Shown: piece after piece, positions 55,726 through 63,773 of the stretch
How positions within the stretch are numbered: position 1 is the stretch's first letter
How the letters are laid out: the number at the start of each line of letters is the position of its first letter
Assembly: GCF_000716595.1 (NCBI RefSeq)
Contig: NZ_JNXC01000008.1
Location: 62,001-126,000 of the forward strand
Length of the DNA: 64,000 nt
Direction: 5' to 3'
Origin: Saccharothrix sp. NRRL B-16314
GTDB taxonomy: Bacteria > Actinomycetota > Actinomycetes > Mycobacteriales > Pseudonocardiaceae
Program-made: the position numbers and the translations under genes
Notes under the pieces: generated by a model
Database searches by the model: none
The model's input: only the letters and a program-made list of their open reading frames with translations
What the model was told of the DNA's origin: nothing

Positions 55726-56943
55726 TCAGTCAGCGCGAGCGGCGACGGGCTCGGCGGCCCGGTCGACCGGGTGGTCCAGGTAGCGCAGGGCCAGCGCGAT
55801 GTTCGCGGTGGCGAGGGTGGCCAGGGCGGCGACGACGGTCAGCGTCGCGGTGATACCCAGGCCGTCGGTGAGCACACCCGCGGCGAGGAAGCCGAGAGGC
55901 CCGGCGATGCCGCTCATCGTGATCACCGACTGGAGCACCTTGGGCCGGTACTCAGCGGGAACCCTGGCGGACAGGATGGCGAAGTAGGGCGCGTTGGACA
56001 CCGGGATCGCGGCCGAGGACAACGCGACCGCGGCCATCAGCACGGGCACCGGCACGTCCGGCACCAGCAGCCACAGCGGTGCGGCCAGCACCGTCATGGA
56101 CACCACCATCAGCGTCCGCGGCGCGACCCTGGTCGACAGGGCGATGGCGATCAGCGCCCCGCCGAGGGCGCCCGCCCCGGACGCCGACACCAGCAGTCCG
56201 CCGAGCCGGGCGTCGCCGTCGAAGCGGTCGAACGCCAGCAGCGGCAGGGCGATGGCCAGCACCCGCAGCAGGAACCCGTAGGCCACCGTGGACGCCACGC
56301 TGCGCCGCAGGAACGGGTCCGCGCCGATGTGCCGCAGCCCGGCCAGCAGCCCGGGCGGCCCGGCCTTCTCGCCCGACCGGGCGGGTGTGCGCGGCACGAA
56401 GAGCAGCAGCAGGGCCGAGATCGCGAACGTGGCCGCGTCCAGCAGGAGCACGTTCGCCGCGCCGAACACCATGATCAGCGTGCCCGCCACGGCGGGACCG
56501 GCGAGGGCAGCGGTGTTCGTGGCACCCTCCAGCACGCTGTTGGCGCGGGACAGCGAGCGCTCGTCGGAGCCGATCAGGTCGGTGGCGAGCACCCGCTGGG
56601 CGGCGTAGTACGGCACGCCGAACGCGCCCAGCACCGCGACGATGCTTAGCAGCAGCGGGAAGTTCAGCAGGTCCAGGCCGTGCAGCACGGGGACGGCGGC
56701 GATCAGCGGCACCCGCGCCGCGTCACCGACGAGCATCGTCCGGTGCGCGCCGAAGCGCTGGATCACCTCGCCACCGAGGAAACCGAGCAACGCCATCGGC
56801 AGCACCTGAACGGCGAACACCAGGCCGGTCCGGGTGGCCGAGCCGCTGGTCTCCAACACCAGCCAGGGCAGCGCGAGCATCGTCATCTGGGTGCCGAACG
56901 CCGACACCCCGCCCGCGGTCAGCAGCGCGCGCAGCCCGGTCAC
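55726..56943 (-). CDS. MFS transporter, probable product exporter
   Basis: 405 residues from GTG 56943, whose GTGA overlaps the upstream stop; a GTG at 56964 is an alternative. About 12 hydrophobic segments are visible. The loop 'GEVIQRFGAHRTMLVGD' between helices 2 and 3 is the MFS-A-like motif, and a second copy, 'LSTRVAPRTLMVV', opens the C-terminal half. This is the MFS_3/'enterobactin exporter EntS-like' style of actinomycete export proteins. As the only transporter in the cluster it is the best candidate for export and self-protection. Confidence 0.92.
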   Translation of the reverse strand: MTGLRALLTAGGVSAFGTQMTMLALPWLVLETSGSATRTGLVFAVQVLPMALLGFLGGEVIQRFGAHRTMLVGDAARVPLIAAVPVLHGLDLLNFPLLLSIVAVLGAFGVPYYAAQRVLATDLIGSDERSLSRANSVLEGATNTAALAGPAVAGTLIMVFGAANVLLLDAATFAISALLLLFVPRTPARSGEKAGPPGLLAGLRHIGADPFLRRSVASTVAYGFLLRVLAIALPLLAFDRFDGDARLGGLLVSASGAGALGGALIAIALSTRVAPRTLMVVSMTVLAAPLWLLVPDVPVPVLMAAVALSSAAIPVSNAPYFAILSARVPAEYRPKVLQSVITMSGIAGPLGFLAAGVLTDGLGITATLTVVAALATLATANIALALRYLDHPVDRAAEPVAARAD

Positions 56944-57866
56944 CGGACGCCACCCGTGCACCACTCCAGCACCGCGCGGGCCGAGTGGTACTTGTTCTCC
57001 GCCTGCTCGAACGCCGCGCTCGCCGGACCGTCCAGCACCTCGGCGGTGACCTCCTCGCCGCGGTGCGCGGGCAGGTCGTGCAGGAACAGGGCGCCGGGGA
57101 AGCGGTCCATGAGCGCGCTGTTCACCTGGAAGGGCGCGAACGCGGTGCGCCAGTCGGAGGTGTGCTTGACCGAACCGGTGGTCTGCCAGCGGGTGGTGTA
57201 GACGACGTCCACCTCCGGCAGGTCGAGCAGGTCGTGGCGCTGGTCGACCCGCGAGCCCGCCGCCTTGGCGTGGATGGTGGCGCGGTGGAGGTAGTCGGGG
57301 GCGAGCCCGTAGTCGAACGGGGTCCGCAGGTGCAGCTCGGTGCCGGCGAAGCGGGACAGGCCCAGCGCCAGCGCCGACGCGGTGTTGTTGCCCTCACCGA
57401 CGTAGAGCACCCGCAGGCCGTCGACCACGCCGAAACGGCGGGTGAGCGTGGTCAGGTCGGTCAGCGCCTGGGTGGGGTGCTCCCCCGCGCTCATCGCGTT
57501 GACGACGGCCATCCGGTCCTGCTCGGCGTAGGCGCGCAGTTCGGCCTCCTCGCCGACGGTGCGGGCGACCAGGACGTCGAGCATCCCGGACAGCACCTGC
57601 CCGGTGTCGGCGGCGGTCTCGCCGGTGTTCTCCTGGAGGTCGCCCGGACCGTAGGTGATCAGCCGGCCGCCCAGTCGCAGCGCGCCCGCCGAGAACGCGG
57701 TCCGGGTGCGGGTGGAGGTCTTGCGGAACAGCACGCCGACGACCGCCTCGTGCAGCGGGCGGACGTGGTCGAGCGAACCGGCGGCGTAGTCCGCGCCGCG
57801 GGCGACGATCCAGCGCAGGTCGTCGTCGTCGAGGTCATCGAGGGAGATCAGGTGCCTGCGGCCCAT
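56940..57866 (-). CDS. Ornithine-carbamoyltransferase-like enzyme
   Basis: 308 residues from ATG 57866 with AAGGAGG upstream. The carbamoyl-phosphate site 'FRKTSTRTRTAF' (about 48-59) and 'EHPTQALTDL' (about 128) are intact, so transcarbamoylation is likely. The amino-acid site differs from ArgF: the usual 'HCLP' is 'HDLPAHRGEE' and the 'DxxxSMG' ornithine loop is not recognisable ('TTRWQTTG' stands in this region). The acceptor amine is therefore probably not ornithine. Candidates in this cluster are 2,3-diaminopropionate, 2,4-diaminopentanoate or a peptide-bound amine, giving a ureido group as in the capreomycin/viomycin family. It overlaps the transporter gene by 4 bases. Confidence 0.88.
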   Translation of the reverse strand: MGRRHLISLDDLDDDDLRWIVARGADYAAGSLDHVRPLHEAVVGVLFRKTSTRTRTAFSAGALRLGGRLITYGPGDLQENTGETAADTGQVLSGMLDVLVARTVGEEAELRAYAEQDRMAVVNAMSAGEHPTQALTDLTTLTRRFGVVDGLRVLYVGEGNNTASALALGLSRFAGTELHLRTPFDYGLAPDYLHRATIHAKAAGSRVDQRHDLLDLPEVDVVYTTRWQTTGSVKHTSDWRTAFAPFQVNSALMDRFPGALFLHDLPAHRGEEVTAEVLDGPASAAFEQAENKYHSARAVLEWCTGGVR

Positions 57867-57897
57867 CGCCGCCTCCTTCAGGTCGGTTCGGAGCGGG

Positions 57898-59067
57898 TCA
57901 CGCCGCCGCGAGGGCGGCGCGCAGCACGTCGAGGCCGCGGTCGAGCCGGACGATGTCGATGTTGACCGGGGGCAGCAGCGCGATCGACGCGTCGTCGCGC
58001 CCGCACAGCTCGACCAGCAGGCCGTCCTCGAACGCGCGCCGGTGCACCCGGGCGGCCCGCCCCGGACCGCCCGCCGCGGCGAAGTCGAGTCCCAGCACCG
58101 CGCCCAGCCCGCGGGCGACCACGTCCGGGTGCGTGCCGGCGAGCTCCGCGCGGAACCGGGCGAGCCTGCGTTCGGCGACGATGAGGTCGGTGCGGAACTT
58201 CGCGCTCCGCCACAGCTCGCACACCGCGGTGGCGGCGACGAGGGCGAGCTGGTCGCCGTGGTGCCTCGCGGACTCCCCCACGTCCAGACCGCGGCGGACC
58301 AGCGTCATCGGCAGCGGCGGGCCGGCGCCCCAGGACTGCGCGGTGGCGACGACGTCCGGCACGATCCCGGCGTGCTCGAAGGCGAAGAACCGGCCGGTGC
58401 GCCCGCAGCCGGACCGGCGCTCGTCGGCGATCAGCAGCATGCCGTGGCGCTCGGTCAGCTCACGCAGCTCGCGCAGCCTCTCGCCCGGGACGACGCGGAC
58501 ACCGCCCGCGAGGTCCACCGGTTCGACGATCACGGCGGCGGGCCGCCACGAGTCCGGCCCCGAGTCGCTCAGGCGGCGTTCGACGAGGCCGACCGGGTCG
58601 AACCGCCCTGGCGCGTCCTCGCCGGTGAAGGTAATCACCCCGCGCCTGCCGGTGGCTTCCGCGGCGAGCGCGCGGGCGGCGTCCACCGCGTCACCGCTGC
58701 CGCAGAACCGCACGTCGTAGTCGAGGTCGCGAGGGCTCAGCACGGCCTCGGTGAAGGCGTGCCGGAACTCGCGCTCGGCGGCGGTGGACAGGTCGGGGCC
58801 GTACGTGATGCCGCCGTCCGTTAGGTACTGCTGGACGCTCCGCTTGACGGCCGGGTTGTTGTGGCCGTAGGCGAGGCTGCCCGCGCCGCTGGAGAAGTCG
58901 AGGTAGCGGCGGCCGTCCTCGGCGAACAGGTCGGCGCCCACCGCCCGGTGGAAGACGACCGGGATCGCGGGGCGGGTGGCGGTGCTCGGGAACCGCGGGC
59001 CGGGGGTGACGTGGGTGGTGGACGCGCCGGGGGTGGGTGGCGCGATCGGGTCGGCTGCGAGGGTCAT
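57898..59067 (-). CDS. Class III aminotransferase homologue lacking the catalytic lysine
   Basis: 389 residues from ATG 59067 with AAGGAG upstream. The fold is clear: 'LFAEDGRRYLDFSSGAGSLAYGHNNP' region (about 48-73), 'FCGSGDAVDAARALA' (about 121), 'IADERRSGCGRTGRFF' (about 215) and 'GITYGPDLST'. It is closest in style to EctB/DABA aminotransferases. In active enzymes the PLP lysine precedes the 'GLPM' element; here the aligned stretch is 'AQSWGAGPPLPM', with Ser at the lysine position. The whole protein has only two Lys (in 'AVKRS' and 'SAKFR'), both elsewhere. The Gln of the 'DExQ' motif is also replaced by Arg. It is therefore unlikely to transaminate by the usual mechanism. It may be a scaffold, a PMP-dependent enzyme, or dead. 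Confidence 0.85.
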   Translation of the reverse strand: MTLAADPIAPPTPGASTTHVTPGPRFPSTATRPAIPVVFHRAVGADLFAEDGRRYLDFSSGAGSLAYGHNNPAVKRSVQQYLTDGGITYGPDLSTAAEREFRHAFTEAVLSPRDLDYDVRFCGSGDAVDAARALAAEATGRRGVITFTGEDAPGRFDPVGLVERRLSDSGPDSWRPAAVIVEPVDLAGGVRVVPGERLRELRELTERHGMLLIADERRSGCGRTGRFFAFEHAGIVPDVVATAQSWGAGPPLPMTLVRRGLDVGESARHHGDQLALVAATAVCELWRSAKFRTDLIVAERRLARFRAELAGTHPDVVARGLGAVLGLDFAAAGGPGRAARVHRRAFEDGLLVELCGRDDASIALLPPVNIDIVRLDRGLDVLRAALAAA

Positions 59068-59085
59068 GGGTGGCTCCTTCGGCAG

Positions 59086-62000
59086 TCAGTACGTCTTGGC
59101 CGGGACCGACCGACGCCGCGCCCGCGGCACCAGCGCCGCGGTCGGGTCGGACAGGCGGGGGTAGCGCGGGAGCGCCGCGGCGAGCGCGGCCACCGTGCCG
59201 TGGTCGAACAGCGCGCGGACCGCGACGTCGACACCGATCGCGGCACGCAGGCGCACCGCGACGCGGGTCGCGAGCAGCGAGTGGCCGCCGACGTCGAAGA
59301 AGTTGTCGTGCACCCCGAACGCGTCGGTGCCGAGCGCCTCGCGCCACACGTCCGCGACCGCCTGTTCCTCGGGGGTCCTCGGCGCGGCGCGTCCGGCGCG
59401 GGAGGCCGGGGCGTCGGGCAGCGGGAGGGCCGCCCGGTCGACCTTGCCGTTGGCGGTGAGCGGGAGCGCGTCGAGCACCACGTAGGCCGCCGGCGCCATG
59501 TAGTCGGGCAGGGTGCGCAGCAGGAACGGGCGCAGCTCGTCCGCGGCGGGCGGTTCGCCGTCGACCACGAGGTAGGCGACCAACTGGAGCTCGCCCGCGC
59601 CTGCGGGAACCGGGTGGACGACCGCCGCGCGCACCCGCGGGTGCTCCAGCAGGGCGGCCTCGATCTCCCCCGGCTCCATCCGGTGCCCGCGGATCTTCAC
59701 CTGGTGGTCGGCCCGGCCGAGGATCGCCACCGACCCGCCGGCACCACGCCTGCCCAGGTCGCCCGTGCGGTACATCCTGGCGCCGGGGACCGACGCGAAC
59801 GGGTCCGGCAGGAAGTGCGCGGCGGTGACGTCGGGGCGGTTGCGGTACCCGGGCGCGACCCCGACACCACCGAGGTAGATCTCGCCGGTCTCGTTCTCGG
59901 GCACCGGGTCCAGGTCGGCGTCGAGCAGGTAGACCGTCGAGTTGGCCTTCGCGGCCCAGTCCAGGACGTGACCTTCGGCGTCCATGCGCGCGGTGGTGGC
60001 CCAGACCGTCGTCTCGGTGGGGCCGTAGAGGTCCCACACCTGCGCACCGTGCGCCGACAGCCGCCGCACCAGCTCCGGTTGCAGCTTCTCGCCGCCGGCG
60101 AGGACGGTGAGCCCGGCGGGCGCGGACCAGCCGGAGTCCAGCAGCATCCGCAGGGTGACGGGCGTGGCCTGCAGGACGCGGGGGGTGGTCTCGGCGATGA
60201 GGTCCGCCAGGCGCTGGGGGTCACGGGCCTGCTCGGCCGACGCGATCACCACGTGCGCCCCGACGACCAGCGGCAGGTACAGCTCCAACACCGACGGGTC
60301 GAACGACACGGTGGTCAGGCCGATCACGGCGGCTCCGGGCTCCATCCCGGGGCGTTCCGCCATGGCCGCCACGAACCCGGTCAGGCCGCGGTGGTCGACC
60401 ATCACGCCCTTCGGCAGACCGGTCGAGCCGGAGGTGTAGATGATGTAGGCCAGGTCATCCGGCGTCGGCACGGACAACCCTGCCGCAACCAGATCGCCGC
60501 CAGTGCCGGCACCGGTCCGACGATCGGCGGCGGCGACGGCAGTCAGGTGATCGGTGCCGGTGTCAGCGGCAGTCCGGTGGCCGGTGCCGGTGCCGGGGTC
60601 AGCGGCAGTCCTGTGGCCGGTGCCGGTGCTGGTGGCGGTCCGGGAGTCGGTGTCGGTGTCGACATCGGTGCTGGTGCTGGTGCTGGTCCGGGAGTCGGCG
60701 CCGGCATCGGCATCGGTGTCGGCATCGGCGTCGAGCAGGACCGTGCGGGATGCTTCGGCGGCGATCGTGCCCGCCAAGGCGCGCTCGGTGATCAGCGCCG
60801 TCGCCCCCGCGTCGGCCAGCATGAACTCGAGGCGACGGGCCGGGTAGTCCGGGTCGAGCGGCACATAAGCCGCGTTCGCCTTGAGCACAGCGAGGAACGC
60901 CACCGGCAGCAGGACACCTCGGTCGAGGTGGATGCCGACCACCGAGCCCCGGCCGATGCCGAGTCCGCGCAGGCGGCACGCCAGCCGGTCGACCCGCGCT
61001 TCGAGTTCCGCGTAAGTCAGCGTGCCGTCGTGCGAACGGACGGCCGGCGCGTCGGGGGTGCGGCGTGTCTGCTCGGCGATCAGGTCCACCACCGTGCCGT
61101 CCGGCTCGGGAGCGGTGGTGTCGTTGCCGATGGCGAGCAGGCGGGCGCGCTCCTTGCCGGGCAACGGCTCGATCACGCGGGTGTGTTCGGCGATCGGAAC
61201 GCCCGGCTCGGCCAGCAACGCGCGCAGCAACGCGGCGTAGTCGACACCGAGCTGGTCGACGGTCTCCGGGTCGAACAGGGCCTCGGCGTACTGCACCCGC
61301 CCCATGAGCGCGCCGTCCTCGACGGGGATCAGGTCGAGTACGAGGTCGACGGGCAGGCCGCTGGGCAGTGCGGGCAGCATCGCCACGTCCAGCCCAGGCA
61401 GCACCGTCCGGGGCGCGCCCGCGGCGAGCAGGGAGAACGTCACCTGGTACAGCGGGTTCCGGGACAGGTCACGGGTCGGCGCCAGCTCGGTGACCACCTG
61501 GTCGAACGGCACCTCGGCGTACCGCAGGTCAGCGAGAACACCGGCGCGCAGGCGGGTGACCACATCGGTGAACGTCGGCTCGCCCGACAGGTCGGCCCGC
61601 AGCGCGACCGTGTTGACGAACAGCCCGATCAGCGCTTCGGCCGCCACCCGGTCACGACCGGTCACCGGCGCTCCGACGGCGAAGTCGGTCTGGCCGCTGT
61701 AGCGGGCCAGCAACGCCTGGAAAGCCGCCAGCAGCACCATGAACCGGGTGGCCCGGTTCCGCTTGGCGAACGCGTCGACCTCCGCGAGCAGGTCCGCGGC
61801 CACGGTGAACCGGCTGAGACCGGCCGCACCCGACCACTGCGCCGGCCGCGGCCGGTCGGCGGGCAGCCGCAACGGCGGCAGGTCGGCGAGCCTGGTCGTC
61901 CAGTGCGCCAACCCGCGCCGCAGGCGCTCCCCCGCCAGCCGCTCGGCCTGACCCCGCGCGTGGTCGGCGTAGGAGCACGGCAACGGCGGCAGGGCGGCGG

Positions 62001-62472
62001 GACCGTGCCCGGTGCGCTCGCCGTAGCAGGCGGCCAGCTCGCGGGTGAAGATCGGCCAGGACCCGAAGTCGAACGCGATGTGGTGGACCACCACGACGAG
62101 CAGGTGCTCGTCCGGGCCGAGCGTGGCCAGGCAGGCGCGCAGCGGCGCTTCGGCGGTCACGTCGACCGGGCGCCGGACCTCCGCCCGCAGCCAAGCGTCC
62201 ACATCGGACGGACCGTGCCCGGTGAGGTCGACCCGGTCGAGCACGACGGTCGCGGTGGTCGCACGAGGGTCGCCGTCCACCGCCGGGTAACGGGTGCTCA
62301 GCACCTCGTGCCGCTCGGCCACCGCCCGCAGCGCACCGTCCAGCGCACCCGCGTCCACCGCGCCGCGCAACCGCAGCGCCATGGGCAGCAGGTAGTCGGC
62401 CGATCCGGGGTGGAGCTGGTCGAGAAACCACAACCGACGCTGGGCAAAGGACATCTCGCCGCTGGAGCCCAC
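59086..62472 (-). CDS. NRPS, C-A-T, with low-complexity insertion in the A domain
   Basis: 1128 residues from GTG 62472, chosen because GGAGG lies 6 bases upstream; an ATG at 62454 lacks a site. C domain about 8-440 ('HHIAFDF' near 133), A domain about 455-1000 and carrier Ser in 'VGGHSLL' (about 1063). The A code by eye is D-P-L-Q-L-G-L-V-W-K, close to the glycine-type code D-I-L-Q-L-G-L-I-W-K. Between A2 and A3 (about residues 580-660) is a tract of Asp, Thr, Ala, Ser and Gly repeats not found in normal A domains. No TE or E domain. It opens the right arm and is divergent from the MbtH-like gene. Where it acts in the assembly order is not shown by the sequence. Confidence 0.93.
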   Translation of the reverse strand: MGSSGEMSFAQRRLWFLDQLHPGSADYLLPMALRLRGAVDAGALDGALRAVAERHEVLSTRYPAVDGDPRATTATVVLDRVDLTGHGPSDVDAWLRAEVRRPVDVTAEAPLRACLATLGPDEHLLVVVVHHIAFDFGSWPIFTRELAACYGERTGHGPAALPPLPCSYADHARGQAERLAGERLRRGLAHWTTRLADLPPLRLPADRPRPAQWSGAAGLSRFTVAADLLAEVDAFAKRNRATRFMVLLAAFQALLARYSGQTDFAVGAPVTGRDRVAAEALIGLFVNTVALRADLSGEPTFTDVVTRLRAGVLADLRYAEVPFDQVVTELAPTRDLSRNPLYQVTFSLLAAGAPRTVLPGLDVAMLPALPSGLPVDLVLDLIPVEDGALMGRVQYAEALFDPETVDQLGVDYAALLRALLAEPGVPIAEHTRVIEPLPGKERARLLAIGNDTTAPEPDGTVVDLIAEQTRRTPDAPAVRSHDGTLTYAELEARVDRLACRLRGLGIGRGSVVGIHLDRGVLLPVAFLAVLKANAAYVPLDPDYPARRLEFMLADAGATALITERALAGTIAAEASRTVLLDADADTDADAGADSRTSTSTSTDVDTDTDSRTATSTGTGHRTAADPGTGTGHRTAADTGTDHLTAVAAADRRTGAGTGGDLVAAGLSVPTPDDLAYIIYTSGSTGLPKGVMVDHRGLTGFVAAMAERPGMEPGAAVIGLTTVSFDPSVLELYLPLVVGAHVVIASAEQARDPQRLADLIAETTPRVLQATPVTLRMLLDSGWSAPAGLTVLAGGEKLQPELVRRLSAHGAQVWDLYGPTETTVWATTARMDAEGHVLDWAAKANSTVYLLDADLDPVPENETGEIYLGGVGVAPGYRNRPDVTAAHFLPDPFASVPGARMYRTGDLGRRGAGGSVAILGRADHQVKIRGHRMEPGEIEAALLEHPRVRAAVVHPVPAGAGELQLVAYLVVDGEPPAADELRPFLLRTLPDYMAPAAYVVLDALPLTANGKVDRAALPLPDAPASRAGRAAPRTPEEQAVADVWREALGTDAFGVHDNFFDVGGHSLLATRVAVRLRAAIGVDVAVRALFDHGTVAALAAALPRYPRLSDPTAALVPRARRRSVPAKTY
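60490..60735. repeat. Low-complexity/tandem repeat insertion inside an NRPS A domain
   Basis: About 245 bases, a multiple of three and in frame. It includes two tandem 36-base units (starting 60562 and 60598) encoding 'GHRTAAD'-type 12-residue repeats and shorter GGTGCC/GGTGCT and GGCATC-type units encoding Asp/Ala/Thr runs. Flanking A-domain motifs are intact. Confidence 0.9.
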
Positions 62473-62503
62473 CGGACACCTCCATCCAGTTCCGACACTC
62501 CGG

Positions 62504-62518
62504 GAGGGACCACCCGGC
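62504..62518 (-). promoter_or_regulatory. Shared NRPS-promoter box B, copy 2
   Basis: GAGGGACCACCCGGC, 31 bases upstream of the leftward NRPS GTG; partner of 47300-47314. Confidence 0.55.
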
Positions 62519-62589
62519 TGTCCGCAACGCTGCCCGTCGGGCCGGCAGGTCACCAGGGAAGGAGCGGCAGGGCTTGGCCGCGGGAGCTT

Positions 62590-62615
62590 CTGCGCTTTTG
62601 TCCCTGTGCCGGCGG
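62590..62615 (+). promoter_or_regulatory. Shared NRPS-promoter box A, copy 2
   Basis: 26-base element beginning CTGCGC and ending GCCGGCGG, 83 bases before the MbtH-like ATG; partner of 47336-47361 (21 of 26 identical). Confidence 0.6.
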
Positions 62616-62672
62616 CGGATTCGGCCGCACTCTTGGACGCGTTCGCCCCACCAGTTCAGGAGGACCGGATCA

Positions 62673-62879
62673 ATGAGCGACGAGGGAACCTACCGAGTAG
62701 TCCGCAACGACGAGGAGCAGTACTCGATCTGGCGGGCGGACCGCGAGTTGCCCCTCGGCTGGCACGCCGAGGGCACCGGGGGCACGAAGCAGGAGTGCCT
62801 CGACCACATCGGTGCGGTGTGGACTGACATGCGGCCCCTCAGTCTCCGCAAGCGGATGGACGAGACCGCCGGCGTCTGA
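62673..62879 (+). CDS. MbtH-like protein
   Basis: 68 residues from ATG 62673 with AGGAGGA upstream. All hallmarks are present: 'NDEEQYSIW' (about 12-20), 'ELPLGWHAEG' (about 25-34), 'KQECLDHI' (about 39-46) and 'VWTDMRPLSLR' (about 49-59), including the conserved Trp residues. These small proteins bind A domains and are needed for their folding and activity. It is the only one in the cluster and probably serves several of the A domains. It is divergent from the C-A-T NRPS gene and ends at a perfect hairpin. Confidence 0.97.
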   Translation: MSDEGTYRVVRNDEEQYSIWRADRELPLGWHAEGTGGTKQECLDHIGAVWTDMRPLSLRKRMDETAGV

Positions 62880-62892
62880 CGTGGGTATTGCC

Positions 62893-62925
62893 GTGCGGGT
62901 GGTCCGGAAACCGGACCACCCGCAC
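62893..62925. terminator. Perfect hairpin terminator after the MbtH-like gene
   Basis: 15-bp perfect inverted repeat (62893-62907 and 62911-62925) with a 3-base AAA loop, 14 bases past the stop. Confidence 0.93.
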
Positions 62926-62965
62926 AGCGCTGCATGGCGGCAGGTGCGATCACCGATCACCCGCC

Positions 62966-63155
62966 CGACACGACCCGACGCGACCCGACCCGGCCCGACC
63001 CGACGCGCTCCGACCTGATGCGATCCGGCCCGGCCCGGCACCATCCGGCACGACGCAATCCGACCCGACCCGGCACCATCCGGCCCGGCACCATCCGGCC
63101 CGACGCGACCCGGCCTGGCACGACCCGACCCTGCACGATCCGGCCCGACGCGTCC
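62966..63155. repeat. Degenerate pentanucleotide tandem array, 38 in-phase units
   Basis: 190 bases read cleanly as 5-base units, mostly CGACC, CGACG, CGGCC, CGGCA, CCATC and CGATC variants, with no phase slip. It fills the gap between the MbtH terminator and the stop of the leftward LuxR gene. A larger-scale duplication (CGGCA-CCATC-CGGCC type blocks) is visible within it. Confidence 0.9.
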
Positions 63156-63170
63156 GGCCGAGGCCGGCGG

Positions 63171-63773
63171 TCAGATCAGCCCGGTGAGGATCGCCCGCGC
63201 CACGGCGTGTGACCGGTTGCGGGCCTGGAGCCTGCCCATCAACTCGTAGATCGTGTTCTTCACCGTGTGCTCCGAACAGCCCAGCAGCCTGGCGATGTCG
63301 GCGTTGCCGTGCCCGTCCGCCATCAACGCCAGCACGCTGGTCTGCCGCCTGGTCAGCGGAGTCCGGCCCGGTTCGGACTGGTCGCCCGCCAACAGCCGCG
63401 CCAGCACCTCGTGCGGCACCCGGCCATCTCCGGAACGGGCCGCGTCGACCGCCGCGAGCAGCCGTGCCGGGTCGAGGTCCGTGAAGCGCAGCAACGCCTT
63501 CGTCCCCAGCCGCATCGCCCGCCGCACCCCGATCTGGCTGAACCGGTCCGCCACCACGACCGCGGGCACGTCCGGCGCGCACGCGGCGACGGCCTCCTCC
63601 ACCGTCTCGGCGGCCGACGCGACCACGGCGGGGAGCGCCGCACCACCCGCGGTCGACGCCAGCGGGATGCCCGCCAGTCGCAGGGCCGCCGACAGCAGGG
63701 TCCGCATCCGCTCGTCGGCCGCCACCACGCGCACCGGCGCGACGGTCGGCGGAGCGGACAGCACGGCGGTCAC
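63171..63773 (-). CDS. LuxR-type regulator with degenerate receiver-like N-terminus
   Basis: 200 residues from GTG 63773, whose GTGA overlaps the upstream stop. The C-terminal 65 residues form a LuxR/GerE helix-turn-helix: 'LTRRQTSVLALMADGHGNADIARLLGCSEHTVKNTIYELM' region at about 138-177. The first about 110 residues resemble a receiver domain ('VRVVAADERMRTLLSAAL') but a clear phospho-acceptor Asp pocket is not seen, so phosphorylation is doubtful. It is at the edge of the cluster and co-transcribed with a second LuxR gene, so it is a candidate cluster regulator. Confidence 0.9.
   Translation of the reverse strand: MTAVLSAPPTVAPVRVVAADERMRTLLSAALRLAGIPLASTAGGAALPAVVASAAETVEEAVAACAPDVPAVVVADRFSQIGVRRAMRLGTKALLRFTDLDPARLLAAVDAARSGDGRVPHEVLARLLAGDQSEPGRTPLTRRQTSVLALMADGHGNADIARLLGCSEHTVKNTIYELMGRLQARNRSHAVARAILTGLI

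Noticed and set aside
60541..60770. Gly/Ala/Val repeat peptide ('VSGSPVAGAGAG' units) on the plus strand
   Set aside because: It is the complement of the in-frame insertion in the C-A-T NRPS A domain and has no independent start or ribosome site.
62966..63155. CRISPR-like regular array
   Set aside because: Units are only 5 bases long with no spacers, so it is a simple tandem repeat; no cas genes are near.
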